DNA of 8,231 bases, from contig JAEMTJ010000015.1 of NCBI GenBank assembly GCA_016462375.1, positions 11,770-20,000 on the forward strand, read 5' to 3'. Source of the DNA: Rhodoluna sp. Lineage in GTDB: Bacteria; Actinomycetota; Actinomycetes; Actinomycetales; Microbacteriaceae. Under the pieces are notes generated by a model. The model was given only the letters and a program-made list of their open reading frames with translations. It searched no databases and was not told the DNA's origin. Positions 1 to 7,085 of the stretch are shown one piece after another (positions within the stretch are counted from its first letter, which is position 1; the number at the start of each line of letters is the position of its first letter). The position numbers and the translations under genes are program-made.

Positions 1-951
1 CCTGCAACAGCTAGCTTTCTTGCAAGATATGCAGTTGGTATAGCGGATGACCTTCTAATGAATGTTCTACTAGCTACCAAGGCAGTTGTGGTCGTCGCGC
101 CAGCGATGCACACTGAGATGTGGAACCATCCCGCAACCCAAACAAACATTTCAATCCTAAAAGCAAGGGGAGTAGTTGTAGTTGAGCCTGGAGTTGGCAG
201 ATTAACCGGTGACGACACCGGTGTTGGAAGGCTCGCTGAAACACAGGTAATTGTTTCCCAGTCTCTTGCTCTCACGGGCAAGAAGGATTTCCTAGGCAAG
301 ACAGCTCTAGTTGTAACTGGTGGGACTAGAGAACCTCTTGATTCGGTTCGGTACATCGGCAATCGATCTTCGGGTAAACAGGGTCTTGCGCTTGCAGATG
401 CTGTTCAAGCCAGAGGTGCCAAAGTGACACTCATTGCTATTAATCTAGAGCAAGATCTTTCACGGTTTTCAAGTGTCCAACGTGCAGAAACGGCTCTTGA
501 TGTGGAAACTTTGCTGGCAGCAGATCTTTCTGCAATTGACTTAGTTTTGATGCCTGCAGCAATCGGTGACTTCAAAGCAAGTGAAGTAACCCAAGGTAAA
601 CTTCATCGAGGTGAAGTGGATGACCTAAAAATAACACTAGAGAGTAATACTGACATCATTCAGAGCCTTGCGACCAGGATGCAACATCAAGAAGTACGAC
701 CCGTAATTGTTGGTTTCTCAGCTCACGCTGGAAAGTATGAACGAGAATCCTTACTCGAAGTTACTAAATCCAAGCTTCAGAGGAAATTAGTGGACGTTGT
801 TGTAGCCAACGATGTATCTGACGGAGCAATCTTTGATTCGGATAGCAATGAAGTTCTTATTTTGGGGAAGAATTCACAAACTACATCTAAAGGGTCAAAA
901 TTGCAGGTAGCCAATGAAATTCTAGATTTTGTCCTACCGTTGCTTCGCTAG
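1..951 (+). CDS. coaBC: Bifunctional CoaBC (phosphopantothenoylcysteine decarboxylase / phosphopantothenate-cysteine ligase), 5' end missing
   Basis: Cytoplasmic enzyme that joins cysteine to 4'-phosphopantothenate and then decarboxylates the product to 4'-phosphopantetheine, in coenzyme A synthesis. The frame is open from base 1, where it already reads PATASFLARYAVGIADDLL, a conserved part of the FMN-binding decarboxylase (CoaC) domain. The ATG at 58 is therefore internal and the true start lies left of the window. CoaC features seen are PAMHTEMW (100-123) and the flap segment GRLTGDDTGVGRL. The ligase (CoaB) domain starts near base 290 with VVTGGTREPLDSVRYIGNRSSGKQG, whose Asn (361-363) matches the cytidylyl-intermediate Asn of the family. 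It continues with AAIGD (Asp at 568-570), KLHR (Lys at 598-600) and the VVANDVS segment. The C-terminus is intact. The Asn and Cys of the usual CoaC motifs are His and Gly here, which I believe is normal in actinobacteria. metK follows after 57 bases. Confidence 0.96.
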   Translation, partial: PATASFLARYAVGIADDLLMNVLLATKAVVVVAPAMHTEMWNHPATQTNISILKARGVVVVEPGVGRLTGDDTGVGRLAETQVIVSQSLALTGKKDFLGKTALVVTGGTREPLDSVRYIGNRSSGKQGLALADAVQARGAKVTLIAINLEQDLSRFSSVQRAETALDVETLLAADLSAIDLVLMPAAIGDFKASEVTQGKLHRGEVDDLKITLESNTDIIQSLATRMQHQEVRPVIVGFSAHAGKYERESLLEVTKSKLQRKLVDVVVANDVSDGAIFDSDSNEVLILGKNSQTTSKGSKLQVANEILDFVLPLLR

Positions 952-993
952 ATTGCCCCTGTTGTTAATTCAGCGATTGTCGGAGTCGAGAGA

Positions 994-999
994 TATACT
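994..999 (+). promoter_or_regulatory. Possible -10 element (TATACT) upstream of metK
   Basis: TATACT matches five of six positions of the TATAAT consensus and the actinobacterial TANNNT pattern. It lies 9 bases before the metK ATG, so a transcript from it would have almost no leader. No convincing -35 hexamer sits 16-19 bases upstream: TTGTTA (962-967) is too far and TTGTCG (977-982) too close. AGGG (1001-1004), 4 bases before the ATG, could instead be a tightly spaced ribosome binding site on a longer transcript. The 57-base gap is too short for a SAM riboswitch. Confidence 0.4.
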
Positions 1000-1008
1000 T
1001 AGGGTCTT

Positions 1009-2202
1009 ATGAGCGACATTCGATACTTCACCTCAGAATCAGTAACTGAGGGTCACCCAGACAAGATTTGTGATCAGATAAGCGACGCCATCCTTGACGA
1101 CTTGCTCAAGCAAGACAAATCATCAAGAGTCGCTGTTGAAACTTTAGTCACTACAGGTTTGGTTCACGTGGCGGGAGAAATCACCACCGAGGGCTACGCG
1201 GAGATTCCTGACATCGTGCGAGCAAAGCTTTTAGACATCGGCTACAACTCCTCCGAAATCGGTTTTGACGGAAACTCCTGCGGGGTATCTGTATCGATTG
1301 GAAGGCAATCCCCAGACATCGCCATGGGGGTAGACACATCTTCTGAGGAAAGGAATTCTGAAGGAGAGAGCGATTACGACAAACAAGGTGCTGGGGACCA
1401 GGGTCTTATGTTTGGATTTGCTTGCACTGAAACACCTCAACTGATGCCACTTCCAATCAAACTAGCCCACTCGCTTGCTGAACGTCTTGCAGAAGTGAGA
1501 CACCAAGGGATAGTCGATTTCCTGAGACCTGATGGAAAGACTCAGGCCACTATTGGCTATGAAAACGGACTTGCTACATCAGTCAGCACTGTTGTGATCA
1601 GTACACAGCACAACCCAGGAATCTCACATGGGCAAATTCAGGCAGCTGTCACTGAATTCGTAATTGCTCCAGTTCTTGCCTCGTTTGACTTTGATTACCG
1701 GGAGAGCCAAATATTGGTGAATCCAACCTCACAATTTGTGATCGGCGGACCGCAGGGAGACGCTGGACTAACTGGTAGAAAGATTATTGTTGACACTTAC
1801 GGTGGTTACAGCAGACACGGTGGTGGCGCATTTAGTGGAAAAGATCCAACTAAAGTTGACCGCTCAGCCGCATACGCGACTCGTTGGATCGCCAAAAATG
1901 TTGTCGCTGCTGGACTTGCCGACAAAGTAGAGATTCAGGTTTCTTACGCTATTGGTCGGGCGCGACCACTTGCTGTCTATGTTGAAACTTTTGGAACTGC
2001 TCATGTTGATAACAAAGCCATAGAAAAAGCAATCAGTGAAGTCTTTGATCTTCGTCCCGCTGCCATTATCGAGGAGCTTGACCTGCTACGACCTATCTAT
2101 GGCAAGACATCAACATATGGACATTTCGGAAGAGAGATACCGGAGTTCACGTGGGAACGCACTGATCGAGTTTCAGATTTGAGATCCGCCGTCGGGCTAT
2201 AG
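1009..2202 (+). CDS. metK: S-adenosylmethionine synthetase (methionine adenosyltransferase)
   Basis: Cytoplasmic enzyme that makes S-adenosylmethionine from methionine and ATP, releasing phosphate and pyrophosphate. The full-length 397-residue product matches the usual family length (about 380-405). Visible signatures are GHPDKICDQISDAILD at residues 15-30 with the catalytic His16 and metal-binding Asp18, the GAGDQG ATP motif at 127-132, FVIGGPQGDAGLTGRKIIVDTYGG at about 243-266, and the P-loop-like GGGAFSGKDPTKVDRS at 271-286. The start is supported by the typical N-terminus (RYFTSESVTEGHPDK) and by the short gap to coaBC. The stop lies 2 bases before the priA start, so the two are probably co-transcribed. 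The product is the methyl donor used by RsmB further along the same strand. Nothing is truncated or missing. Confidence 0.98.
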   Translation: MSDIRYFTSESVTEGHPDKICDQISDAILDDLLKQDKSSRVAVETLVTTGLVHVAGEITTEGYAEIPDIVRAKLLDIGYNSSEIGFDGNSCGVSVSIGRQSPDIAMGVDTSSEERNSEGESDYDKQGAGDQGLMFGFACTETPQLMPLPIKLAHSLAERLAEVRHQGIVDFLRPDGKTQATIGYENGLATSVSTVVISTQHNPGISHGQIQAAVTEFVIAPVLASFDFDYRESQILVNPTSQFVIGGPQGDAGLTGRKIIVDTYGGYSRHGGGAFSGKDPTKVDRSAAYATRWIAKNVVAAGLADKVEIQVSYAIGRARPLAVYVETFGTAHVDNKAIEKAISEVFDLRPAAIIEELDLLRPIYGKTSTYGHFGREIPEFTWERTDRVSDLRSAVGL

Positions 2203-2204
2203 AG

Positions 2205-4055
2205 ATGAAGATAGCTTCAGTAGTTTTTAACTCATCCCTACCACAACTGGATAAGGTCTTCGACTATCTAATTCCTGACTCTCTTGCGAACCGAATTGTA
2301 ATCGGAGTACAAGTAGCGGTACCTTTCGGAACCTCCAAGAATCTCAAAACTGGAATAGTCATAGCCATCGCGAATATCTCTGCACACACCGGCATTCTGT
2401 CTGAGATTGCCGAAGTTGTATCGGCTCTGCCGGTACTAACGATGGAACAGTACGCGCTGTGTAAAGAAGTTGCAATTCGGCAACTGGGCCAAGTCGGCGA
2501 ACTTTTAGGAACTGCGGTTCCAAAACGCTCAATAAGGGCAGAGGCTAATTTTCTGAAGAGCCTTAAAAACGACCCACCCAAGACTTCTGCAGCTACCGCT
2601 CCAAAAAAGATAGGCGCAATACGTACTTTCTTCTCACCGGGGCTGCTCGATGAGGATAGTCAATCTCATTGGACGACGTACATAATCGAAAAGGCGAAGC
2701 ACCAACTTCAAAATAACAGAGGCGTTTTGGTTGTTTTACCTGATTTTAGAGAACTAGCGGCTTTCGAAGAAGCTCTTCAGCTCGCAGGGTTGGAGAGTTT
2801 CTCTTGCCGACAAAGTAGCGAAGACACTCTACAAATTAGATGGACCAATCACCTGCGATCAGTCAATGACAGTGGACTCATTGTTTATGGGACCAGATCC
2901 GCCAGTTTTGCTGCCTGCAATGATCTATCATCAATATTTATTTTGGATGACGGAGACGAATCACACCACGAGCAGGGCTCTCCGTATTGGAACTCACGAG
3001 ATGTTCTGCTCCAGAGAAGCCATTTAGAGCAGTGCAGCATCGAGTTCATAGCGCATTCACCTAGTTCCGAGGTATCGAGGCTTTGCGAATTAGGTTACCT
3101 CGACCAGATAACAACGACTGCTCATAAACCTTTAGTCAGAATCTCGATTGATACTGAGCGCATCGATACTGAAACTTATGCATTGATCGCCAAGACGCTT
3201 GGTGATGACAAGCCAGTACTGATTCAGATTGCTAATCTTGGTTACGCGACGGCCCTAGCCTGTCTCAGTTGTAAGGAAATTAGGCGTTGTGACACCTGTC
3301 ATAGTTCACTCTGGCTAGATCCAAGTAGGACTGCTCGATGTCGAGGCTGTAAAAAAACTGCTGAAAATATTTGCTCTTGTGGTGGCTCATCAATGCGACC
3401 AACTTCGCTCGGCAGTAACGCTCTAGCTGAGCAACTGACCAGAAGTTTTCCTAAGGCACACATAATCCACAGTTCGGGAGCCGAACGCATCACTGGTATT
3501 GAACGCAAGGGAACTTTGGTAATCGCTACTCCTGGTGCAGAACCCTCCGTCGCTGGAGGCTTCAATCTGGTTGTCTTAGCAGACAGTCTTGCAATGTTGG
3601 GTGTCCCCAGGCTTCGAGGCTTAGAGCAGGCATGTCAAAAGTGGTCGAACGCGATAGCCAAAACTTCCTTTGATGGGTTGGTGGTGATTGTGGGAATCAC
3701 AGGGGTTCTTGCTGAACAATTGCGGAACTTGGACTTCTCAGCAGTTGTCCGAGACGACATGCTGGAAAGATGCGAATTAGGCTTACCACCAGCAACAAGA
3801 ATGCTGTCGATTTCTGCTTCTAACGCGATTGACCATAAGCGCATAAGTGAAGCTATAAAGACCGAGATCGCTGAATTGGAGTCAATTCCAACAGCTGTTC
3901 CTAATACCATTGTTTACGGTTACCCTATCGGCGCAGGCAATACGGTGGCGTCGAAGCTCAAGATTTTGGTGAACTCAGTTTCGAAGAGCAGTAAGAACAA
4001 ATTGCCAGGTCAGCGCGTTTTGTTTCTTAATATGGATGACCACAAAGCTATTTAG
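2205..4055 (+). CDS. priA: PriA-like primosomal protein N' (replication restart), helicase-motif-less actinobacterial type
   Basis: Homologue of the replication restart protein PriA, which recognises stalled or repaired forks and helps reload the replicative helicase. The product is 616 residues, shorter than E. coli PriA (732). The N-terminal DNA-binding domain is recognisable (LPQLDKVFDYLIP at 12-24, IVIGVQVAVPFG at 31-42). Where a Walker A lysine motif should stand (about 150-180) there is none, and the DEEH box is replaced by DDGDESH (248-254). This matches the known actinobacterial form, annotated as lacking detectable helicase motifs. A zinc-binding insert is kept, with cysteines at 353, 356, 362, 365, 379, 382, 390 and 392; the last pair is CxC rather than the usual CxxC. 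The start lies 2 bases after the metK stop with no strong ribosome binding site, so translational coupling is likely. Role in replication restart is inferred from family; ATP-driven unwinding is unlikely. Confidence 0.9.
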   Translation: MKIASVVFNSSLPQLDKVFDYLIPDSLANRIVIGVQVAVPFGTSKNLKTGIVIAIANISAHTGILSEIAEVVSALPVLTMEQYALCKEVAIRQLGQVGELLGTAVPKRSIRAEANFLKSLKNDPPKTSAATAPKKIGAIRTFFSPGLLDEDSQSHWTTYIIEKAKHQLQNNRGVLVVLPDFRELAAFEEALQLAGLESFSCRQSSEDTLQIRWTNHLRSVNDSGLIVYGTRSASFAACNDLSSIFILDDGDESHHEQGSPYWNSRDVLLQRSHLEQCSIEFIAHSPSSEVSRLCELGYLDQITTTAHKPLVRISIDTERIDTETYALIAKTLGDDKPVLIQIANLGYATALACLSCKEIRRCDTCHSSLWLDPSRTARCRGCKKTAENICSCGGSSMRPTSLGSNALAEQLTRSFPKAHIIHSSGAERITGIERKGTLVIATPGAEPSVAGGFNLVVLADSLAMLGVPRLRGLEQACQKWSNAIAKTSFDGLVVIVGITGVLAEQLRNLDFSAVVRDDMLERCELGLPPATRMLSISASNAIDHKRISEAIKTEIAELESIPTAVPNTIVYGYPIGAGNTVASKLKILVNSVSKSSKNKLPGQRVLFLNMDDHKAI

Positions 4056-4060
4056 TGTGC

Positions 4061-4067
4061 GAAAGGA
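4061..4067 (+). promoter_or_regulatory. Strong ribosome binding site of fmt
   Basis: GAAAGGA, 6 bases before the ATG at 4074, is the best Shine-Dalgarno match in the window. It fixes the fmt start and suggests fmt is translated independently of priA, whose stop codon lies just before it. Confidence 0.8.
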
Positions 4068-4073
4068 ATTCTG

Positions 4074-5009
4074 ATGAAATTGATTTTTGCTGGAACTCCT
4101 AGAGTTGCTGGGGATTTTCTAGCTTCACTTGTGTCTTCCGGGCACGAAGTGGTGCTCGTTATAACAAGAGAAGACGCGCCTGTTGGAAGAATGAGGACGC
4201 TGAATCCTTCAGATGTTGCTTTGGTGGCAACTGACCTTGGAATTCCAATCATTAAAGCTAATCGACTCAGCAGTGCTCAACTCGAAATAATTGCTAACTC
4301 TGGAGCTGAACTTGGCCTGATAGTTGCATATGGTTCGATTCTTAGGGCGGATGCCCTATTGTCTCTGAAGGCTGGATGGTACAACTTACATTTCAGCCTG
4401 TTGCCAAAGTACCGAGGGGCTGCTCCTGTGCAGAGAGCTCTAGAGGCAGGAGAGTCGGAGACGGGTGTCACGATGTTCAAACTCGATGAAGGTATGGACT
4501 CGGGCCTAGTGGTTGGATCTAGCATCACCAACATTGGATCTCGTGAAAACTCTGGCGATCTCGTCAAAAGACTGGGTCAGCTAGCTGTTAATCTAACACT
4601 CGAGTTACTGCCAAGAATCTACAGCGGCATTCACGACTTGACAGCCCAAAGTGGCGAACCAACTTTTGCGAGAAAACCAACTAGAGACGATGCAAAGGTG
4701 GACTTCAACAGTCCTGCAGTTGGGGTAGAGAACCTTATCCGTGCAATGAACCCTGAGCCAATGGCGTGGTGCTCAGTTGGTGAAGAACCTATGCGAATCT
4801 TGGACGCGATCGAGACACAATCTGCAGTGCCTCTTTCAGCGATGGCAGAGCTTTCACCTGGGGGGCTGTATTTCATTGAAGGGAAACTATTCGCTAAATG
4901 CGGATCAGGTTCAGTTATTGAACTTTTAGAAGTCCAGCCATCTTCGAAGAGGGCTATGTCAGCAATTGAGTGGTACAACGGAAATCGTACAGTTAAGCGT
5001 CTCTTGTGA
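4074..5009 (+). CDS. fmt: Methionyl-tRNA formyltransferase
   Basis: Transfers a formyl group from 10-formyltetrahydrofolate to the amino group of Met on initiator tRNA, allowing bacterial translation initiation. The 311-residue product has the normal length of the family. The N-terminal Rossmann-like domain opens with MKLIFAGTPRVAGDFL and has the VAYGSILRADAL strand. The catalytic region reads NLHFSLLPKYRGAAPVQ, with Asn104 and His106, and LDEGMDSG with Asp142, equivalent to E. coli N106, H108 and D144. The smaller tRNA-binding C-terminal domain starts around residue 205 (DDAKVDF, IRAMNPEPMAW) and ends with the expected KRAMSAIEWYNG segment. It has its own good ribosome binding site, 18 bases lie between the priA stop and this start, and its last 4 bases overlap the rsmB start. 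Pairing of fmt with rsmB (sun) is widespread in bacteria. Confidence 0.97.
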   Translation: MKLIFAGTPRVAGDFLASLVSSGHEVVLVITREDAPVGRMRTLNPSDVALVATDLGIPIIKANRLSSAQLEIIANSGAELGLIVAYGSILRADALLSLKAGWYNLHFSLLPKYRGAAPVQRALEAGESETGVTMFKLDEGMDSGLVVGSSITNIGSRENSGDLVKRLGQLAVNLTLELLPRIYSGIHDLTAQSGEPTFARKPTRDDAKVDFNSPAVGVENLIRAMNPEPMAWCSVGEEPMRILDAIETQSAVPLSAMAELSPGGLYFIEGKLFAKCGSGSVIELLEVQPSSKRAMSAIEWYNGNRTVKRLL

Positions 5010-6364
5010 GAGTAGCAGTCACTGCTCGAAGCGTTGCACTGGATGCACTTAACAAGGTTTATTTAGAAGACGCTTACGCCAATCTCGTTATGCCTTCTCT
5101 GCTTACACAAGCTCGGCTGCCTGAACGGGATGGAGCATTCGCTCAAGAGCTAGCCTTCTCAACTATTCGCTGGCAAGTTACCTATGACAGAATTATTGAC
5201 CAAGTTAGTTCTCGACCAGTTAGCGAGATTGAAGTAGGTTTGCTAAACGGAATACGCTTAGGAGTCCATCAGCTTCTTCAAATGCGAGTTCCAGCGCACG
5301 CTGCAATAAACGAAACAGTAAACCTTATCCGCCAAAGTTTCGGTGAAAAAGTGGTTGGCTTTGCAAACGGTGTATTGCGACGGATAAGCGAGCGAGACAT
5401 TTCAGATTGGCTCGACTTACTCGAAGCTAAGGAACAAAACCCCACAGCCAAGCTTGCAGTTCGATACAGCCATCCTGAATGGATTGTTCGCGCTCTACAG
5501 CAAGCACTTAAAAGTGATGGCATCGAAGATTCGGTTGAGGCTCTGCTTGCAGTTAACAACATCCCAGCCCTAGTTACTTTGATAGCTCTACCAGGGCTAA
5601 GCAGTAGGGAAGATTTCCTTCACGACGGGGTAGAAGCAACTCCCGCTAGCCCCTATGGTTTTACAATTCCTTCGGGAGACCCAAGTTCGTTTGACGAAAT
5701 TCGTTTAGGTGAAGTCCGTGTTCAAGACGAAGGTTCTCAGATTGCGGGGCTTGCACTTGTTTTGGGTCGGGATGTTGGATTTGATGAGAAGTGGCTTGAC
5801 ATGTGCGCAGGTCCTGGAGGAAAAGCTTCTCTATTGGCTGCTTTGGCACGCCAAAGTGGAGCAAAACTAACCGCTAACGAAGTTCAACCACATCGACTTG
5901 AGCTTGTCAGCAAAGCTTTGAGACCTTTTCCCGAAGTAACGCTAATGGGTGAGGATGGAAGAGCTTTCGGGGAGACTCATCCGGAATACTTTGATCGAAT
6001 ACTTATCGATGCGCCTTGCACCGGCTTAGGAGCGCTTCGGAGAAGGCCAGAAGCCCGATGGAGAAAAAGTGCTGATGATCTCAAGTCTTTATGTGAACTG
6101 CAATACCAACTTCTCGAGAGCGCTTACAGAGCCTTAAAGCCTGGTGGGCTACTTCTCTATGCGACCTGTTCACCACATTTGTCTGAAACTACCGCAGTAA
6201 TCAGTAAAGCAGCAAAGACTATGGATTTGGAGGTGTTGGACTTATCCGCTTTGCTAAACACGACCTATTTCCGTGGTTCACTACCCGCCAACCGCAAGAC
6301 TGTTCAGTTATACACTCAGCGGGACGGCACAGACTGTATGTTCATGGCGCTAATCTCAAAGTAA
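5006..6364 (+). CDS. rsmB: 16S rRNA (cytosine-5)-methyltransferase RsmB (Sun/Fmu)
   Basis: Methylates a cytosine (C967 in E. coli numbering) of 16S rRNA at carbon 5 using S-adenosylmethionine. The 452-residue product has the N-terminal NusB-like RNA-binding domain (about 5-130: RSVALDAL, QELAFSTIRW, RVPAHAAINETV, GFANGVLRRI). The Rossmann methyltransferase domain follows: motif I is DMCAGPGGKASLLAAL (265-280), motif IV is DAPCTGLGALRRRPEARW (335-352) with Cys338, and motif VI is YATCSP (385-390) with Cys388, the catalytic nucleophile position in RsmB. The C-terminus has the usual QLYTQRDGTDCMFMAL. The start is GTG at 5006, overlapping the fmt stop in GTGA. This start keeps the full NusB-like domain and implies translational coupling; the next in-frame ATG is far inside the domain. 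The closely related RsmF-type enzymes lack the NusB-like domain, so RsmB is the better name. Confidence 0.95.
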   Translation: MRVAVTARSVALDALNKVYLEDAYANLVMPSLLTQARLPERDGAFAQELAFSTIRWQVTYDRIIDQVSSRPVSEIEVGLLNGIRLGVHQLLQMRVPAHAAINETVNLIRQSFGEKVVGFANGVLRRISERDISDWLDLLEAKEQNPTAKLAVRYSHPEWIVRALQQALKSDGIEDSVEALLAVNNIPALVTLIALPGLSSREDFLHDGVEATPASPYGFTIPSGDPSSFDEIRLGEVRVQDEGSQIAGLALVLGRDVGFDEKWLDMCAGPGGKASLLAALARQSGAKLTANEVQPHRLELVSKALRPFPEVTLMGEDGRAFGETHPEYFDRILIDAPCTGLGALRRRPEARWRKSADDLKSLCELQYQLLESAYRALKPGGLLLYATCSPHLSETTAVISKAAKTMDLEVLDLSALLNTTYFRGSLPANRKTVQLYTQRDGTDCMFMALISK

Positions 6365-6375
6365 GTAACTTTGGT

Positions 6376-6381
6376 TAGGCT
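6376..6381 (+). promoter_or_regulatory. Possible -10 element (TAGGCT) before rpe, consistent with a leaderless transcript
   Basis: TAGGCT fits the actinobacterial TANNNT -10 pattern and ends 7 bases before the rpe ATG, the spacing expected if transcription begins at or next to the A of the ATG. The 24-base gap has no purine-rich ribosome binding site at normal spacing, which supports this reading. No clear -35 hexamer is seen. Confidence 0.35.
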
Positions 6382-6388
6382 TTAGTTT

Positions 6389-7057
6389 ATGGACATCCGG
6401 ATTCAACCCAGCATCCTCAGCGCAGATTTTGCCAATCTTGAGACAGATTTTGCCAGCATAAGCTCAGCTGATGGCATACACGTCGATGTGATGGACGGAC
6501 ATTTTGTGCCAAACCTTACTTTCGGGTTACCCGTGGTTAAGCGGATGCAAGAAATCTCCACGTTGCCGCTAGATGTTCACCTAATGATTGAAGACTTGGA
6601 CCGATGGGCAGTCGAATACGCAAAACTTGGTGTCTTCTCAGTGACTATGCACATTGAAAGTTGCCGTGACGTTGTCGGCACGATTAAAGCTGTCAAGTCA
6701 ACCGGCTCTCGGGTTGGCTTAGCCATCAAACCAGCAACACCGATAAGCGCTATTGAGCCATATCTTGCAATCGTGGACCAAGTATTGGTCATGTCAGTGG
6801 AACCAGGTTTCGGAGGACAGAGCTTCATACCTGAAAGTCTCCAAAAAATCCGTGACCTAAAGGCGAAACTTAATGCGCTGTCACTCTCAACTTGGTTACA
6901 GGTAGATGGTGGGATCAATCTCGAAAACATAGAAGCCGTCGCAGCCACTGGTGCGGATACCTTCGTTGCGGGCAGTGCAGTTTTCACTGCAAGTGATAGA
7001 GCTCAGAGCATCGTTTCTCTGCGGGATTCTGCTCTTAAAGGCTCTCTGACCCTGTAA
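6389..7057 (+). CDS. rpe: Ribulose-phosphate 3-epimerase
   Basis: Interconverts D-ribulose 5-phosphate and D-xylulose 5-phosphate in the non-oxidative pentose phosphate pathway. The 222-residue product is full length for this TIM-barrel family. Visible residues are Ser9 in QPSILSADF; His31 and Asp33 in HVDVMDGHFVPNLTFG; His64 in LDVHLMI; the phosphate-loop segment SVEPGFGGQSF (136-146); and Asp173 in QVDGGIN followed by GADTFVAGSAVF (188-199). His31, Asp33, His64 and Asp173 are the metal ligands, and the two Asp residues the acid-base pair known from the family. The start at 6389 is the first ATG after the rsmB stop and gives the expected IQPSILSADF N-terminus. Placement before the histidine genes fits their use of PRPP, which is made from ribose 5-phosphate, though this link is inference. 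Confidence 0.97.
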   Translation: MDIRIQPSILSADFANLETDFASISSADGIHVDVMDGHFVPNLTFGLPVVKRMQEISTLPLDVHLMIEDLDRWAVEYAKLGVFSVTMHIESCRDVVGTIKAVKSTGSRVGLAIKPATPISAIEPYLAIVDQVLVMSVEPGFGGQSFIPESLQKIRDLKAKLNALSLSTWLQVDGGINLENIEAVAATGADTFVAGSAVFTASDRAQSIVSLRDSALKGSLTL

Positions 7058-7085
7058 CCCATAAACTTTTGGGTAAAATGGGTTA
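7055..7085 (+). promoter_or_regulatory. Perfect 8-base inverted repeat in the rpe-hisE gap, candidate operator
   Basis: TAACCCAT at 7055-7062 is the exact reverse complement of ATGGGTTA at 7078-7085, with a 15-base spacer. The left arm includes the rpe stop codon; the right arm runs from the end of the probable -10 hexamer to the base before the hisE ATG. An alternative shorter hairpin (ACCCA at 7057-7061 with TGGGT at 7070-7074) also exists. No T-run follows, so a rho-independent terminator is unlikely. A transcription-factor site controlling the his genes is possible, but no regulator is identified. Confidence 0.4.
7074..7079 (+). promoter_or_regulatory. Possible -10 element (TAAAAT) before hisE, consistent with a leaderless transcript
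   Basis: TAAAAT differs from TATAAT at one position and ends 6 bases before the hisE ATG, so transcription would start at or beside the start codon. A weak -35-like CTGTAA (7052-7057) lies 16 bases upstream. GGGTTA just before the ATG is a poor, badly placed ribosome binding site, so initiation without a leader is the simpler reading. Confidence 0.45.

Noticed and set aside
58..60. ATG at 58 as the start of the first gene
   Set aside because: The same frame is open to base 1 and encodes conserved CoaC sequence before this codon, so the ATG is internal and the gene is cut by the window edge.
205..222. Hairpin ACCGGTG-ACGA-CACCGGT inside coaBC, including a 10-base palindrome at 215-224
   Set aside because: It is explained by codons for the conserved LTGDDTGVG segment, has no T-run after it, and lies mid-gene. 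Kept only as a note.
952..1008. SAM riboswitch before metK
   Set aside because: The gap is 57 bases with no multi-helix structure visible, too short for known SAM riboswitch classes.
3351..3357. Run of seven A in priA as a frameshift or slippage site
   Set aside because: The priA frame continues with the expected cysteines and C-terminal domain after the run, and the other frames show no conserved continuation.
4343..4358. Hairpin TAGGGC-GGAT-GCCCTA inside fmt
   Set aside because: Within conserved fmt coding sequence, with no T-run and no nearby start codon; probably chance.
6577..6987. 136-codon minus-strand open frame opposite rpe, and similar ones (4631-4978, 6896-7249)
   Set aside because: They lie wholly or mostly antisense to confidently identified genes, show no recognisable protein family, and the serine/arginine-rich composition is typical of antisense shadows.
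7055..7085. Rho-independent terminator after rpe
   Set aside because: The hairpin arms are AT-rich at the ends and no T-run follows; the sequence runs directly into the hisE start codon.
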